Source: Magnetococcales bacterium
Lineage (GTDB): Bacteria; Pseudomonadota; Magnetococcia; Magnetococcales; JADFYX01
DNA length: 64,000 nucleotides
Assembly (NCBI GenBank): GCA_015232405.1
Contig: JADFZS010000005.1
Location: 1-64,000 of the forward strand
Direction: 5' to 3'
Under the pieces are notes generated by a model that saw only the letters and a list, made by a program, of their open reading frames with translations, was not told the DNA's origin and searched no databases. Every line of letters starts with the position of its first letter. Positions within the stretch are counted from its first letter, which is position 1. The translations under genes were made by a program, and so were the position numbers. Positions 19,433 to 30,736 of this stretch are shown here, piece after piece.

Positions 19433-21853
19433 TTAAGAAGAAGTGTACATAGCTATTGCATCAATCAAACGTTTTTTGCGTATAGGCTTGGATAGGTGGA
19501 TGTTGCAACCAGCATTTCTGGTTTTTTCAATGTCCTCTTTCATGGCATTGGCGGTAAGTGCTAAAACTGGTATGGGTGAAAAGTTGTTATTACGTTCCCA
19601 CTCTCTAATCTTTCTGGTTGCTTCATAACCATCCATGACAGGCATCTGGATATCCATCAAAATTATATCAAAACCACCTTTCTTGAACTGTTCTACGGCT
19701 TTGGCTCCATTTTCGACGATGGTTAGTTGGTGATGGGTGTTTTTTAAAAAGGCCTTAAGTATAGCGCAGTTATCTTCTGCATCATCTGCCAATAGAATTG
19801 ATAAACCCTCTTTAACAATTTGAGAAGAGGGGGGGATGGTATGGTCATCAACAGATTTGCTCTTATCTATAATTAACTCTTGTAGTGGTATCTCTACATA
19901 AAACGTGCTTCCTTTGCCAAGTTGGCTTTCAGCCCAAATGGTTCCTTGCATTTTTTCTACTAATTTTTGACAAATTGATAGGCCCAAACCGGTACCACCA
20001 TAGCGTCTGGTTGTGGATGTGTCGGCTTGAATAAACGGTTGAAAGATAGTTTCCTGTTTATCTTCTGCAATCCCTATCCCGGTATCTGAAACTGAAAAAC
20101 GCAGTAAATTTTTCTTGGTTTGAAGTAGAGTAAGTGTGACTTTTCCTTTTTTTGTAAACTTTACTGCATTTGAGAGCAGATTAATTAATATTTGCTGTAT
20201 TCTTTGGGGATCACCCATCACAAGTGTTGGGGTAGGAGATATGGTTATTGTGGATATTACCGTCCCTTGGTTTAGTGCCTTGGTTTTGAGAACATTTACT
20301 GTACTTTGGGTCAACTCTTTAGGGTCAAACGGCATGATTTCCAGTTCCATTTGACCAGCATCAATTTTTGAAAGATCCAATATATCATTAATAAGTGATA
20401 ATAGATTATTACCAGCACTGTTCATTATCTGGACAAAATTTTTCTGGTCAACATCTAGTTTACTCTCTGCTAGCATCTCTCCCATACCGATAATGGCGTT
20501 CATAGGAGTTCGGATTTCGTGGCTCATGGATGCTAGAAAATCACTTTTGGCCTGGTTGGCATGTTCAGCAGCCTCTTTTGCGACTCTGTACTTCTCCTCA
20601 GCCATCTTGATATCGGTTATGTCATGAACAGTGCCTGTCATGAAAATTGGTTCACCGCTGGTATCAAGAATAATTTCTGCCAGCTCTTGCACAATGGCAA
20701 CTGTGCCATCAGGTCGCACTACACGATGTTCAACACGGTAAGTTTGGGATCTGTCATCCAGGGCTGTTTTTATGGCTAACTGCACCTTTTGTTGATCCTC
20801 AGGGTGAATGGAATTTAAAAATGCATCATAGGAAGCTTTAAACTGCTGTGGTTCAAAACCAAAGATACGATAAACCTCATCTGACCAGGTAATATTATTG
20901 GTTTTTATGTTTAAATCCCAACTTCCAACCTGGGCTATGCGTTGTGCATTTTTAAGGCTGGCAGTTCTTTCTTCAACAAGTTTTTCCAGATCCTTGTTGA
21001 GTATCAACAAATCATCTTCTGCTTTGCTTCTACATTTAACCTCATATTTTAACAGTTGGTACGGCTTGATAAGGTTTCCTCGTACAATAGCAATAAAAAT
21101 AAACCAAAAAGAGAACAGCTTGAAAATGTGTCCGACAATGTTGGACAACCCATATACGCTGACATAAAAAGTAAAAGCCAGCTCTGCACACATGGTAAAG
21201 ACAATGGCAACCATAATAATGGTGCGTTCAGAATCATCTAAAATTTCTCTGTTTTTGTAGATAAAATAGAGTGCGCCCAGGAGAATAAGATCTATTAAAT
21301 ATTCACAGTATATCTTTAAAGGTGTCAACCCCTCTCCCTGGATGAACATGATGGGAAATTTACCCAAAAAAATAAATGTAGATATCGTAATGGCAATGAG
21401 GCCAAAAAATGTAAATAATTTTTCTTTGGTAAATTTTTGCTGGGTCATAAAGGGAGCGGAAATCAATAAAAAAGCTTCAAAAAAACGTGTTCCTACCCAA
21501 AATTGTACTGCATATTGTCCATCTTCACTTGGTAAAGTGTTCATTCCTTTGTATGTCAAAGCGTGCAGTAGATCCATGGAGCCGATCCAGAAATAACCAC
21601 AGGCCAGATAAAGCAAAAAAAAGTTTTTTGAGTAGTCATAGGTGTACCATGCTACAGAAAACATTATAAACGAGACTGTAATAGCAAAAAATTCAGCGGT
21701 TACGTGAAAGGCAAGGAAATTGATGTTTGATAGGAGTAAAACAAATATCGAAGCGATACTCGGAATCAACCACAACTGCCGTGACATCAAATGCTGCTTC
21801 CAGTTTTCACTGATGTCATCGGTTTTAGCGTGACCATTGTTAGTTACTGCCAT
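19433..21853 (-). CDS. MASE3-PAS hybrid histidine kinase
   Basis: An 806-residue sensor. Residues about 25-265 form a seven-to-eight-helix MASE3-type membrane sensor (FHVTAEFFAI, WIGSMDLLHALTYKGMN). Then come a coiled coil, a PAS/PAC domain (about 310-425), HisKA with H445 ([12 protein letters not shown]), HATPase (NLLSNAVKFT, DTGIGIAE, GGTGLGLS) and a receiver with D734 (ILMDIQMPVMDG). The ATG has AGAGG five bases upstream. The sensor is homologous to that of the kinase at 27293-30736. Its ligand is unknown and no adjacent output gene is evident. Confidence 0.92.
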   Translation of the reverse strand: MAVTNNGHAKTDDISENWKQHLMSRQLWLIPSIASIFVLLLSNINFLAFHVTAEFFAITVSFIMFSVAWYTYDYSKNFFLLYLACGYFWIGSMDLLHALTYKGMNTLPSEDGQYAVQFWVGTRFFEAFLLISAPFMTQQKFTKEKLFTFFGLIAITISTFIFLGKFPIMFIQGEGLTPLKIYCEYLIDLILLGALYFIYKNREILDDSERTIIMVAIVFTMCAELAFTFYVSVYGLSNIVGHIFKLFSFWFIFIAIVRGNLIKPYQLLKYEVKCRSKAEDDLLILNKDLEKLVEERTASLKNAQRIAQVGSWDLNIKTNNITWSDEVYRIFGFEPQQFKASYDAFLNSIHPEDQQKVQLAIKTALDDRSQTYRVEHRVVRPDGTVAIVQELAEIILDTSGEPIFMTGTVHDITDIKMAEEKYRVAKEAAEHANQAKSDFLASMSHEIRTPMNAIIGMGEMLAESKLDVDQKNFVQIMNSAGNNLLSLINDILDLSKIDAGQMELEIMPFDPKELTQSTVNVLKTKALNQGTVISTITISPTPTLVMGDPQRIQQILINLLSNAVKFTKKGKVTLTLLQTKKNLLRFSVSDTGIGIAEDKQETIFQPFIQADTSTTRRYGGTGLGLSICQKLVEKMQGTIWAESQLGKGSTFYVEIPLQELIIDKSKSVDDHTIPPSSQIVKEGLSILLADDAEDNCAILKAFLKNTHHQLTIVENGAKAVEQFKKGGFDIILMDIQMPVMDGYEATRKIREWERNNNFSPIPVLALTANAMKEDIEKTRNAGCNIHLSKPIRKKRLIDAIAMYTSS

Positions 21854-22003
21854 GGGTCCTCTGATTTGTTCAGTTAGAACTAACTTAAGAGTACCGTATA
21901 ATAATGTTGCTGTCTCTTTTTTTTGTTAATAAACGCCACTTGACTTTGCCCGATTCAAGTATCTCTTGGCAATTTGTTTTAGTGATTTTAAATAATAATT
22001 GGA

Positions 22004-22300
22004 TCAGTCGGTGTTGCTATCATTTTCTATAATTTTCCGGCTGGTGTATTCCAGGCATTTGTTTATTTCACCTTGATCAAAAACTTCTCCTGATTTCGGC
22101 TTAAGCTCAAGTATAATTTGACCATCATCTGCCAATTTTACTTCTAAGCTATCTAATTTTTGGTACTCATCGGTAGGGCAGCCACAGCGACCTTCACTGC
22201 AAGCTTGGAATTCATTGAGCATCTTCTGGTTTTGCTGACTCGTGACGCCATCAACCGTGATTTCCACTCCATCTTTGTGATTATTGAGTTTATATTTCAT
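22004..22300 (-). CDS. Small conserved-looking protein of unknown function
   Basis: A 98-residue acidic, soluble protein. It contains a cysteine cluster (CSEGRCGC, about residues 33-40) and one further cysteine near the C-terminus (KCLEY), which could bind a metal or form disulfides. No signal peptide or membrane helix. Codon use resembles its neighbours and there is no competing ORF on the other strand, so it is probably a real gene. It lies 63 bases downstream of the aldo/keto reductase on the same strand and may be co-transcribed. I do not recognise the family. Confidence 0.6.
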   Translation of the reverse strand: MKYKLNNHKDGVEITVDGVTSQQNQKMLNEFQACSEGRCGCPTDEYQKLDSLEVKLADDGQIILELKPKSGEVFDQGEINKCLEYTSRKIIENDSNTD

Positions 22301-22363
22301 GCCAAAACAATTAATTAATTTTCATAGGGGTTGGAGAGGAACTTTGATAGATCAAATAATAAG

Positions 22364-23416
22364 CTAAAACGGTAATGGATAGTTCCTCAATACACTATCA
22401 ATCTCGTTAGCTATCTCTTCATTTATGGTTTTATCAAAGGCAGCAATATTCTCTTTTAATTGATCCATCGTTGTAGCACCGATAATAGTGGAGGTAACTC
22501 CATCAATAGAGTTACACCAAGCAAGGGCAAGTTGTGCAGTGGTGTAGCCGTGACGTTGGGCAACGTCCGAAAGGGCAATAACTGCTTGTTCGCCATTTTT
22601 GGTATCTCTAAAGAGTCCACTTTGCGGTTGAAGTGACCATCGACTACCAGTGGGACGTGCTCCATGGATATATTTTCCTGAAAGCATGCCTCCTGCCATT
22701 GGTGACCAGGGAAGATAGGCAATATCCTCATGGATGCACTGTTCAATTAAGTAGGGCCAGTCTTTGGTGTGTAAAAGATTAAATTCATTTTGAATAGAGA
22801 CCATGCGTGGCAGATCATATTTTTTGCTCAGTTCTATATATGTTTGAATTCCCCAAGGGGAATCATCCGAAAGTCCACAATGGCGAATTTTTCCAGCGGC
22901 TATACACTCTTGCAGACTTTCGAGAATATCTTGCATCTGTTCTGTGTGAGCTTTTGTATCAGTTTGGCTAAAACTAATCATATTTGGCCAATGTTTGCTA
23001 AAATGAGCAGTCTGTCGATTTGGCCAGTGTAGTTGATAGAGATCTATGTAATCTGTTTGCAATCGTTTTAGTGATCCATCCAGCGCCAGTTTTACCGATT
23101 TACCCGTGATTGGTGAACCTTTGCGAATGTAATCAAAGCCAGGGCCGGCAATTTTTGAGGCAAGTATAAATGATTCACGTTTCTCCCTGTTGTTGGCTAT
23201 CCAATTGCCAATAATGGTTTCGGTTTTACCATAGGTTTCAGCGGTAGGAGGGACAGCATACAATTCTGCGGTATCGATAAAGTTGACTCCCTTATCAAAA
23301 GCATATTCTATCTGAGTGTCGGCATCATTTTGATTGTTCTGAAATCCCCAGGTCATGCTACCTAAGCAGACCCTGGAGACATCAAGGTCACTACTTCCAA
23401 GTTTTCTATATTCCAT
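22364..23416 (-). CDS. tas: Tas-like NADP(H)-dependent aldo/keto reductase
   Basis: A 350-residue aldo/keto reductase closely resembling E. coli Tas (346 residues) along its whole length. The catalytic tetrad is visible: D48 and Y53 (IDTAELYAVPP), K88 (LASKIAGP) and H130 (LYQLHWPNR). The Tas-type C-terminal cofactor segment appears as TSTIIGATTMDQLKENI. It is a cytosolic TIM-barrel enzyme reducing carbonyls with NADPH; the physiological substrate of Tas is not known. ATG start with GAGG seven bases upstream. It is unrelated to the signalling genes around it. Confidence 0.9.
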   Translation of the reverse strand: MEYRKLGSSDLDVSRVCLGSMTWGFQNNQNDADTQIEYAFDKGVNFIDTAELYAVPPTAETYGKTETIIGNWIANNREKRESFILASKIAGPGFDYIRKGSPITGKSVKLALDGSLKRLQTDYIDLYQLHWPNRQTAHFSKHWPNMISFSQTDTKAHTEQMQDILESLQECIAAGKIRHCGLSDDSPWGIQTYIELSKKYDLPRMVSIQNEFNLLHTKDWPYLIEQCIHEDIAYLPWSPMAGGMLSGKYIHGARPTGSRWSLQPQSGLFRDTKNGEQAVIALSDVAQRHGYTTAQLALAWCNSIDGVTSTIIGATTMDQLKENIAAFDKTINEEIANEIDSVLRNYPLPF

Positions 23417-23533
23417 AATTATTCCTCAACTTGAGTTTACTTGGTTTGCGAATCCTGCTTAATATTTTTTTCCATTTTTACGAGGCTTTTTAAGATTGAA
23501 GGTATAGCATCCATGGACTGTTTTGTTATAGCT

Positions 23534-23577
23534 AAAAAAAAGCCCCCACGCTAACGAGCCTAAGCTCAGGTGGAGGC
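23534..23577 (-). terminator. Intrinsic terminator of the chemoreceptor gene
   Basis: GCCCCCAC (23542-23549) pairs with GTGGAGGC (23570-23577) with one mismatch, enclosing an inner GAGC/GCTC stem. On the minus strand it is followed by eight U (A-run 23534-23541). It begins about 70 bases after the chemoreceptor stop. Confidence 0.85.
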
Positions 23578-23645
23578 AATTTTCAGTTGAAAGTTTGCTA
23601 TATCGTTGGAAGCAATGTCAATACATTTTAGATCATGCCCTTCAA

Positions 23646-25871
23646 CTATACATTGAAGCGGTTGAGATCTTGGTTGAGTATGTCGGCAATCTCTCTTAGG
23701 TTTTTTGATTTTTCCTGCACTGTTTCACTCATATCGTCCATACGTTTAGCTGAACTTCGTATTTGTTCCATCCGTTTTGAGGTCTCAGCCGAATGATCGC
23801 ATACACTTGCAACATTAACAGAGATGTTCTGGCTGTCAGTTGCTGCAGTTGACATTTTAATAGTTACCTCTTTGACGTTTTCAGCAGATTTTGTAACATT
23901 GCTGGTTACGGAGCCAACATTTATCGATATCTCTTGCATGTTACGATTAACTTCATTGATACCAAGGTTGGATTCACCTACACGGCGAGTAACCTCATCA
24001 GTTTCACCAGAAACCATAGACATAGATTGCGAAACATTTTTGATTGCACCATTTTGTTCATCAACCAACTGTAGGATTTCACTGTTTGCCTGACGGATTA
24101 GCTCCACATCTTCAACTGCTTCATTGGCAGCAACAGAGACCTGTTGTGTGTGATCATTGATACGGTGAATGCCTTTATAGATCTTCTCGGTTGCCTCGCT
24201 GGTCAGTTTGGCCAGTTCCTTTACTTCATTGGCAACGACAGAAAATCCCTTACCCGCTTCTCCAGCACCAGCGGCCTCAATGGAGGCGTTTAGAGCCAGC
24301 ATATTGGTCTGCTGGGTTATATCGTTGATGACATTGACTATTTCCCTTACCTCATCAGTAACAACGGTTAACTCATCAACAAGATTTTTAGCATTATTAA
24401 CACGATCATTGGCCTTTATAGATTTTTCGTTGGCCATTGCGCTTTTAGAACGCACCTCGTTTAAAGAGGTTGTTATCTGTTCAATGGCTGATGATACACC
24501 ATTTAAGTTGTTATTTACCGTCTCAATAGCTTCACCGACATGACCAAGATTTGCACTAGCCTCTTCGGAAGCAGCAGCAACCGCTGTGATACTTGTACCG
24601 CTCTCCTTTGCTGCATTGGCAATGACATCCATGGTATCTGACATATCTTTGGCGGAAGTGGCTACAGTATTAAGTTCATCACTGATGTTGCTCACTTCAC
24701 CTGAAACACCGGATATTTTATTAGCAACCTCTCCCATGGTGCTTGCTAGGTATTCGGCCTCTGTGCTCAGGGTGTGGGAATCATTTTCCATCTCCTTTGA
24801 GACCTCATCCATGGCATTAGAGGTTAGATTTAGCTGTTCGGCATTTTCAGCAATACGCCCCACCATCTCTCGCAGGTTATCAATCATGCTACGGATGGCA
24901 TCGGCCAACATGCCAACTTCATCGCCTCTTTTTACATCGAGCTTTATGGTTAGGTTGCCTTCAGCCACTGCTTTTGCGGCATGGATACAGCTAATAATAG
25001 GCTTGCTTATGGCGCGACTAATTAGCAGGGCCAACAATAAACCAACTATAATACCGCCAATTGAGACAGCGCGTAAAAGTAGGTTGGTATGGCTGTATTT
25101 ATCAAGAATAGCAGAGATGTTCTCGACAATACTGATATGACCGATGGTTTCACCTACAATATTTTTCAACGGTAGTGTAAACGTAACAGTTTTGTCTTCT
25201 CTATTTAAATTAAGGGTAACATTGTCTGAGCCACTTTGGGTTGCAAAAGCAACATTTTCAGTGGAGAGAATAGTGTTTAGTTGCTCCATTAAATTGGTAA
25301 GATCAAGACCAGCAACCCCTAGGTTGTAAGGTTTTTTGGGTTTGTTGAAATAGGGGGTTACGTGCATTAAACGGACAGTTCCGTCAGGGAACTTTTCTAA
25401 AGCGAAGTTCTTCTTTTTGTCGGTAGATACCTGTTCTAGCAGGGGAGATGAAAAACCTCTATCAATACTGCTACCTTTGTCACCGGAATATGACATGATT
25501 TTATTGCTACCAAGGGAGCTGTTCCAGAAAAAGAGCACCTGTATTTTTGTAGAAAGTTGATTCCAGACACTATCTACATGGGGAGCGATTTTGGTTTCTT
25601 TACCAGTTTTTAAGGATCTGATCAGTTTGCGATTTTTACGTATCAGATCAACCTCTTTTCCAAGGTTTCTACCTTCATTTTGCACAATTATCTGCCAACT
25701 ACGTTCGATATTTCCAGCTTTGGAACGAAAAAGCTGGTCTAGATTATCCTGTTGAGTGGAAGATATGACGGCAAAAAATAGGATGGTCAGCATGATAAGA
25801 GGTATCATAACCATGCTGATCATCTTTTTTTGTAGAGATAGAGCGTTAATAAACCTGATAATGATGCCCAT
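23646..25871 (-). CDS. Methyl-accepting chemotaxis protein
   Basis: A 741-residue chemoreceptor: TM1 about residues 18-40, a periplasmic ligand domain to about 265 (with [13 protein letters not shown], Cache-like), TM2, HAMP (about 290-345), then a long coiled-coil signalling domain. The hairpin tip [20 protein letters not shown] and the following [18 protein letters not shown] identify the CheA/CheW-binding region. No CheR-tethering pentapeptide is at the C-terminus. A longer reading from GTG 25904 is possible, but the ATG at 25871 has AAAGGG nine bases upstream and puts a Lys/Arg-poor start before TM1. The gene shows that the organism is motile or has a chemosensory pathway. No che genes are in the window. 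Confidence 0.9.
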   Translation of the reverse strand: MGIIIRFINALSLQKKMISMVMIPLIMLTILFFAVISSTQQDNLDQLFRSKAGNIERSWQIIVQNEGRNLGKEVDLIRKNRKLIRSLKTGKETKIAPHVDSVWNQLSTKIQVLFFWNSSLGSNKIMSYSGDKGSSIDRGFSSPLLEQVSTDKKKNFALEKFPDGTVRLMHVTPYFNKPKKPYNLGVAGLDLTNLMEQLNTILSTENVAFATQSGSDNVTLNLNREDKTVTFTLPLKNIVGETIGHISIVENISAILDKYSHTNLLLRAVSIGGIIVGLLLALLISRAISKPIISCIHAAKAVAEGNLTIKLDVKRGDEVGMLADAIRSMIDNLREMVGRIAENAEQLNLTSNAMDEVSKEMENDSHTLSTEAEYLASTMGEVANKISGVSGEVSNISDELNTVATSAKDMSDTMDVIANAAKESGTSITAVAAASEEASANLGHVGEAIETVNNNLNGVSSAIEQITTSLNEVRSKSAMANEKSIKANDRVNNAKNLVDELTVVTDEVREIVNVINDITQQTNMLALNASIEAAGAGEAGKGFSVVANEVKELAKLTSEATEKIYKGIHRINDHTQQVSVAANEAVEDVELIRQANSEILQLVDEQNGAIKNVSQSMSMVSGETDEVTRRVGESNLGINEVNRNMQEISINVGSVTSNVTKSAENVKEVTIKMSTAATDSQNISVNVASVCDHSAETSKRMEQIRSSAKRMDDMSETVQEKSKNLREIADILNQDLNRFNV

Positions 25872-26000
25872 TTTCCAATACCCTTTCGATGAACTACTCA
25901 CCACTTGCAGTGTTAGATTACTTAAAGAAGACAGAAAAAAAAGCTCTTTAATTTTTTATATTTGGTGAGGTTTTAAACTAATAAGAGTCTGGCAGTAACA

Positions 26001-26053
26001 AGAGCCAGTTATGGTTTGGCTAATAATTTTACTTATCCAAACCAACTGGCTCT
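26001..26053 (-). terminator. Long hairpin after the periplasmic rhodanese gene
   Basis: AGAGCCAGTTATGGTTTGG (26001-26019) pairs with CCAAACCAACTGGCTCT (26037-26053), leaving a two-base bulge and a 17-base loop. It starts about 30 bases beyond the rhodanese stop, between two minus-strand genes. No U-run follows, so it may be an mRNA-stabilising or Rho-assisted 3' structure. Confidence 0.6.
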
Positions 26054-26084
26054 GTATTTTGATAAGTGATAAACCAGGATAATA

Positions 26085-26552
26085 TCACTCCATTGGTAGC
26101 CCTTTGGCTTTCCAATCATTCATACCCATCCGATACCATTGAACTTTGGAAAATCCCATATTTTTCAATGCTAATGCACCTTTTGCGCTACGCCAACAGT
26201 GGTCACCATTACAGTAGATTACGATAGCGCTACCTTTGTCAGCACCTTGCAAATCACCACAGCCATTGAATTTGTTAACAGTATTAGAGACCTCTCCAGC
26301 TCCAACATCGGCCTTGCCTGAGGATACCTGACAGCTAATAGAACCTGGAATTGTACCATTTTCAAAATCTGCCGGTTTTCTAGCATCGACCAAAGTTGCA
26401 GAACCGCTCTCCATGGCTCCCATTACAGCATCAGAACCTACAACTTGTACGCCATCAAGCTGGCTGGGAACTTCTGGTTTTCCTGCTTGAGCCTGACCAA
26501 CCAATAAAAAGGAAAACAACCCAACAAACATCATAAACCTATGTATATTCAA
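26085..26552 (-). CDS. Periplasmic rhodanese-like protein
   Basis: A 155-residue exported single-domain rhodanese: signal peptide about residues 1-23 (ends AQA), substrate-entry motif LVDARKPADFENGTIPGS and active-site loop IVIYCNGDHCWRSAKGAL with the catalytic cysteine. The C-x-x-x-x-C-W-R-S loop is typical of periplasmic rhodaneses in sulfur-metabolising bacteria. TTG start with GAGG eight bases upstream. Likely role: sulfane-sulfur transfer in the periplasm (inference from family). It is monocistronic, between the chemoreceptor and a long AT-rich gap. Confidence 0.88.
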   Translation of the reverse strand: MNIHRFMMFVGLFSFLLVGQAQAGKPEVPSQLDGVQVVGSDAVMGAMESGSATLVDARKPADFENGTIPGSISCQVSSGKADVGAGEVSNTVNKFNGCGDLQGADKGSAIVIYCNGDHCWRSAKGALALKNMGFSKVQWYRMGMNDWKAKGLPME

Positions 26553-27292
26553 GACTTTATCCTCAAAATAATTGAGACAACAATTAGTGAAAGTGGATAG
26601 CTAACACTCTCACCAAGAAAATCAAAAATCTTTAACATAATGCTGCAGGTTCAAGTTATTTTTCTTTTTAAATACATTCATGTTAATGATATATGAATAG
26701 ATGTTAATATAAATGCATACTATTATTATTTAGTTTAAAAATCAACTATGAAATCATGGTGGTAGAATTGTAAATGCTATTAACAATTAATAATTGAATA
26801 GATTCAGATAGTTGATGCTTGGTAAAAAAAATTTAAAGTCAGTTGCCGGCTAACTATATACAATAGTTATGGTTTTTGCGATATACAACTATAAGATGCG
26901 GTGAGAATTCAATATAAAATAGTTATAAAATTATAAAAAATTTTATATTAATGCATATAGTGTTAAAGAACATATGAAGAGTTAGGATTAAGTTTTGAAT
27001 AAGTGTAGTGTAAACACAGCCTTGAGTTTGCGTTGCTTACTCGGTAAATGGTCAAAATTCTTCTTCTAACCAAATAGACATATTTCACTGGAACATCAGG
27101 CAATACATTGATAGAGTATCTCCTTACGATATGCCTTGGTATTCCTTTTGTTTGATAGGGTTTATAAAGAGTTCAATAACAACATAGAAGCTTGTCGAAT
27201 TGAAAAACAAGCTAAAGCAGCGATCAAATGAGGCTGTTTCCAGTTTTTTGCGATTACCTCAACAATAGACTTTTTAAAAGAGGTTTTAGTAG
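26553..27292. other. Long AT-rich intergenic region
   Basis: About 740 bases between divergent genes, strongly AT-rich over 26640-26990. It must hold promoters for the rhodanese (minus) and the MASE3 kinase (plus). A weak sigma-54-like element (CTTGGTATTCCTTTTGTTT, 27135-27153) is present. A stop-bounded ORF of roughly 40 codons ending at about 27230 has no good start and no recognisable product, so I do not call it. Confidence 0.5.
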
Positions 27293-30200
27293 ATGGTTAA
27301 TGGGTCGTTTAATAAACGCTTTGGTTTCTGGAAATATTTTTTTGGAATTTCCGTTACAATATTTACTCTTTTTATCATCAGCCAAAATAATTTTTTAGTT
27401 TTTCATGTCTTTGCGGAATCATTAAGTATTCTTGTGTCATTCAGTCTGTTTTCCATGGTTTGGTACACTCTCCGCCACCATGATAATCACTATTTTCTCT
27501 TCCTGGGTACTGCTTTTCTGTTCATGGGAGTTATAGATTTTTTGCATATCCTTACCTATAAGGGAATGAACCTTATTCAAGGATATGACGCAAACCTTCC
27601 TACCCAATTTTGGATTGCCGCAAGGGCGGTGCAGGTTGCTAGCCTTATTATTGCTCCACTGTTTCTTACCCGGAAATTAAATAAAGAACTTCTGTTGGTT
27701 ATTTTTTCTCTAATAACCTTTATTCTGTCTTATGCTGTTTTTATGGGTTGGTTTCCTGACTGTTTTGTGGAGGGAAAGGGGCTGACACCGTTCAAGGTAG
27801 GGGCAGAATATGTAATGATGGCCCTGTTAGTTATGGTTGCTTGGCAGATTCATTATTATTTACGAGATTCATTCTCCACAGAAGTTCGCTTCATGCTGGT
27901 GCTTTCCATAATATTCACCATAGTTCAGGAGTTGTCCTTCACTTGGTATGTAGAGGTTTACGGAATATCCAATATAGTTGGTCACATACTCAAGATAGCC
28001 TCATGTTTCTTGTTGTTTAGGGCTATAGTTATAGTCGGGCTGGAACGGCCTTTCGATCTGGTCTTTCACTCTCTGCACAAAAGTAAAGAGAGTTTATCCA
28101 AAGCCCAGTCAATAGCGCATCTTGGTAACTGGGATTGGAATATAAAAACCAAAACAATTACTTGGTCTGATGAGGCCTACCGAATTCTAGGTCTAAACCC
28201 CAATGAATTTAAACTAAAATACAATGACTTTCTGGCGTTTATTCACTCTGATGATCGACAGTTGGTTCCAGACCCGGCAGGCATTGATTTTGCGGATAAT
28301 ACCGATGTTTATCATTATGAGTATCGTGTAGTAAGGGGTGACGGAACTGTTATTTTAATTCATGAAATCAGGGATGTTATACATAATATCGATGGTTATC
28401 CAACTAACATAATTGGCACAATTCAAGACATAACAGAACGTAAAAAATTGGAGATGGAGTTATATCAAGCTAAAATACAGGCTGAGTCTGGGGCTAGATC
28501 TAAAAGTGAATTTCTTGCCAATATGAGCCATGAAATTCGCACGCCAATGAATGTCATCCTCGGTATGAGCTCCCTATGTTTACAAACAGACCTTACCAAT
28601 AAACAGAAGAACTACCTTAAGAAAGTTCATGCTTCATCTCAATATCTGCTAGGCATTTTAAATGATATTCTGGACCTCTCCAAGATTGAAGCTGGCAAGC
28701 TGGAAATGGAGGCCATAAGGTTTACTTTGGATGAGGTATTACACAAGCTGGCTATTGTTGTTCAAGACAAGGCTCATGAAAAAAAATTAGAGTTGTTGTT
28801 TAAAATTGATCGTGAAATTCCATTTTATTTGCAAGGTGATTCCCAGCGGTTGGGACAGGTTTTAACAAACTTGGTTGGTAATGCGGTAAAATTTACTGAG
28901 TCAGGTCGTGTCATGGTTGAATCGCGATTGCTCAAAAAAGAGCAAGGCAAAGTCAATTTGGAATTTTCTATTAAAGATACCGGCATTGGCATGACTAAAG
29001 AGGAGTGCAGCCTCTTGTTTCAACCATTTTCCCAAGCTGATGTTTCTACCACTAGAAAATATGGAGGAACTGGCCTGGGGTTGGCTATAAGTAAACAGTT
29101 GGTGGAGATGATGGATGGTAGGATCGCAGTAACGAGTAAAGCAAACGTTGGCAGTACCTTTACTTTCAATATTCTTGTTGGTTACGACGACACAGATGAT
29201 ACCTCCCTTCTAGGAGCAGTTCCAAAGGAATTGCGAGATATGCGTACCCTGATAATTGATGATAGTAAAATATCTCGCGATATAATGGTAGACAATCTAT
29301 CAGCACTATCTTTACAGGTCACAGAGGTGGAATCGGGCAAAGAGGCTCTTGCACTGATTGAAAAGGCTGATGGTGAAACCCCTTTTGGTCTGGTTACTGT
29401 AGAGTGGGGGTTGTCAGGGATGAGTGGTCTGGAGACTATTGAGAGAATAAAGAACAATACTTTATTGACCAACCCACCACATATCATCTTGGTAATCTCT
29501 ATAGATCCCAATTTTCTACCTGCTCAAATTGTAGATAAATATTTAAATGGAATAGTAGTAAAACCATTCACCACATCACAGCTTCTCGGCAATGTTGTTG
29601 AAGCATTTGGAGGGGTTTCTGATATCAACAAAACCCCCTTGATTTTTTCCGATAGCGATGAATATCAATCTCTATGGGGATCTAAAATATTAATAGTAGA
29701 AGATAACGAGCTAAATAGGCAGATTGCCAGAGAGTTGTTGGAGATGGTTCAAGTGAATGTTTCCGAGGCCAAAAACGGTAAGGAAGCTGTAAAAATGGTA
29801 GCTCAAGAATCTTATGATGGTGTTCTTATGGATCTTCAGATGCCAGTTATGGATGGTCTGGCAGCAACCAGAGAAATTCGTAAAGACCCCCGTTTCATTA
29901 AACTTCCAATTATGGCTATGACTGCAAATGCCATGTCAGGGGATCGTGATCTATGTTTTGAAGCTGGAATGCAGGATCATATCTCCAAACCGGTGGATCC
30001 GAACAATCTTTTTTCTACTCTCACCAAATGGGTGAAACCTGCCATGCCTCACTATAAACAGATACCTGAAAAAGTTGAGAAAGAGGAGATATCGGGAGAG
30101 TTGATGCCGAATATTCCCGGTATAGATACTCAAATTGGCTTAAGGAATGTGGGCGGTAAAATTAAAAATTACTTCTCATTTCTTACAAAATTCAGAAAAA

Positions 30201-30736
30201 ACCAGGGTGGAGTGGCAGAAGATATTCAACAAGCATTGGCAGCCCAAGATATTGCTTTGGCAACAAGGCTTGCCCACACATTGAAAGGTGTCTCAGGAAC
30301 ATTAGGAGCTAACACTCTTTATAAAAAGTCTGGGGAAATAGAGTCTGCTATTAGAAAATCAGCAGATTCCAAAGAAATACAAAACCTTCTGCAGCAAATT
30401 GCTGTAGAGCTTGATGAAATATGTCGAACAATAGATCAAGTCATACCCAAAAATGTATCAAAATCAACAGTTCTTGGCTCTCCAGAGCAGAGCGATGAGA
30501 TAATTGCAAAACGAGATGCTCTGCTTAGGAAAATGTATAACCAACTAAGAACCTTTGATTCTGATGTCGAAAATACAATCTTAGCCCTAAAAGAGATACC
30601 GCATTCTAAGCAAATGATAGATTATTTGGATAAGATTGAAGAGCAAGTAGCTATTTATGATTTTGAAGGTATGACCTCGACTTTGGTACAGTGCACAGAT
30701 TTTTTAGGAGTTGACGTTGAGAATGGTAACTCTTGA
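27293..30736 (+). CDS. MASE3-PAS hybrid histidine kinase with two receivers and Hpt
   Basis: A 1147-residue sensor: MASE3-type membrane domain (about 15-255; [27 protein letters not shown]), PAS (about 275-390), HisKA with H413 ([12 protein letters not shown]), HATPase ([25 protein letters not shown]), two receivers and an Hpt domain with H995 (AHTLKGVSG). The second receiver is canonical (D847 in [12 protein letters not shown]). In the first, the phosphoacceptor aspartate is replaced by E704 ([12 protein letters not shown]), so it is probably a pseudo-receiver. ATG with AGAGG nine bases upstream. The membrane sensor is paralogous to that of the kinase at 19433-21853. Signal and partner are unknown. 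Confidence 0.92.
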   Translation: MVNGSFNKRFGFWKYFFGISVTIFTLFIISQNNFLVFHVFAESLSILVSFSLFSMVWYTLRHHDNHYFLFLGTAFLFMGVIDFLHILTYKGMNLIQGYDANLPTQFWIAARAVQVASLIIAPLFLTRKLNKELLLVIFSLITFILSYAVFMGWFPDCFVEGKGLTPFKVGAEYVMMALLVMVAWQIHYYLRDSFSTEVRFMLVLSIIFTIVQELSFTWYVEVYGISNIVGHILKIASCFLLFRAIVIVGLERPFDLVFHSLHKSKESLSKAQSIAHLGNWDWNIKTKTITWSDEAYRILGLNPNEFKLKYNDFLAFIHSDDRQLVPDPAGIDFADNTDVYHYEYRVVRGDGTVILIHEIRDVIHNIDGYPTNIIGTIQDITERKKLEMELYQAKIQAESGARSKSEFLANMSHEIRTPMNVILGMSSLCLQTDLTNKQKNYLKKVHASSQYLLGILNDILDLSKIEAGKLEMEAIRFTLDEVLHKLAIVVQDKAHEKKLELLFKIDREIPFYLQGDSQRLGQVLTNLVGNAVKFTESGRVMVESRLLKKEQGKVNLEFSIKDTGIGMTKEECSLLFQPFSQADVSTTRKYGGTGLGLAISKQLVEMMDGRIAVTSKANVGSTFTFNILVGYDDTDDTSLLGAVPKELRDMRTLIIDDSKISRDIMVDNLSALSLQVTEVESGKEALALIEKADGETPFGLVTVEWGLSGMSGLETIERIKNNTLLTNPPHIILVISIDPNFLPAQIVDKYLNGIVVKPFTTSQLLGNVVEAFGGVSDINKTPLIFSDSDEYQSLWGSKILIVEDNELNRQIARELLEMVQVNVSEAKNGKEAVKMVAQESYDGVLMDLQMPVMDGLAATREIRKDPRFIKLPIMAMTANAMSGDRDLCFEAGMQDHISKPVDPNNLFSTLTKWVKPAMPHYKQIPEKVEKEEISGELMPNIPGIDTQIGLRNVGGKIKNYFSFLTKFRKNQGGVAEDIQQALAAQDIALATRLAHTLKGVSGTLGANTLYKKSGEIESAIRKSADSKEIQNLLQQIAVELDEICRTIDQVIPKNVSKSTVLGSPEQSDEIIAKRDALLRKMYNQLRTFDSDVENTILALKEIPHSKQMIDYLDKIEEQVAIYDFEGMTSTLVQCTDFLGVDVENGNS

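Noticed and set aside
24586-25140. 184-codon plus-strand ORF
   Set aside because: Lies wholly antisense to the chemoreceptor signalling domain; composition is that of a reversed coiled coil and no ribosome site or family is seen.
27100-27230. Possible gene remnant (about 40 codons with a charged C-terminus)
   Set aside because: No start codon with a ribosome site and no family recognised; could be chance in AT-rich DNA.
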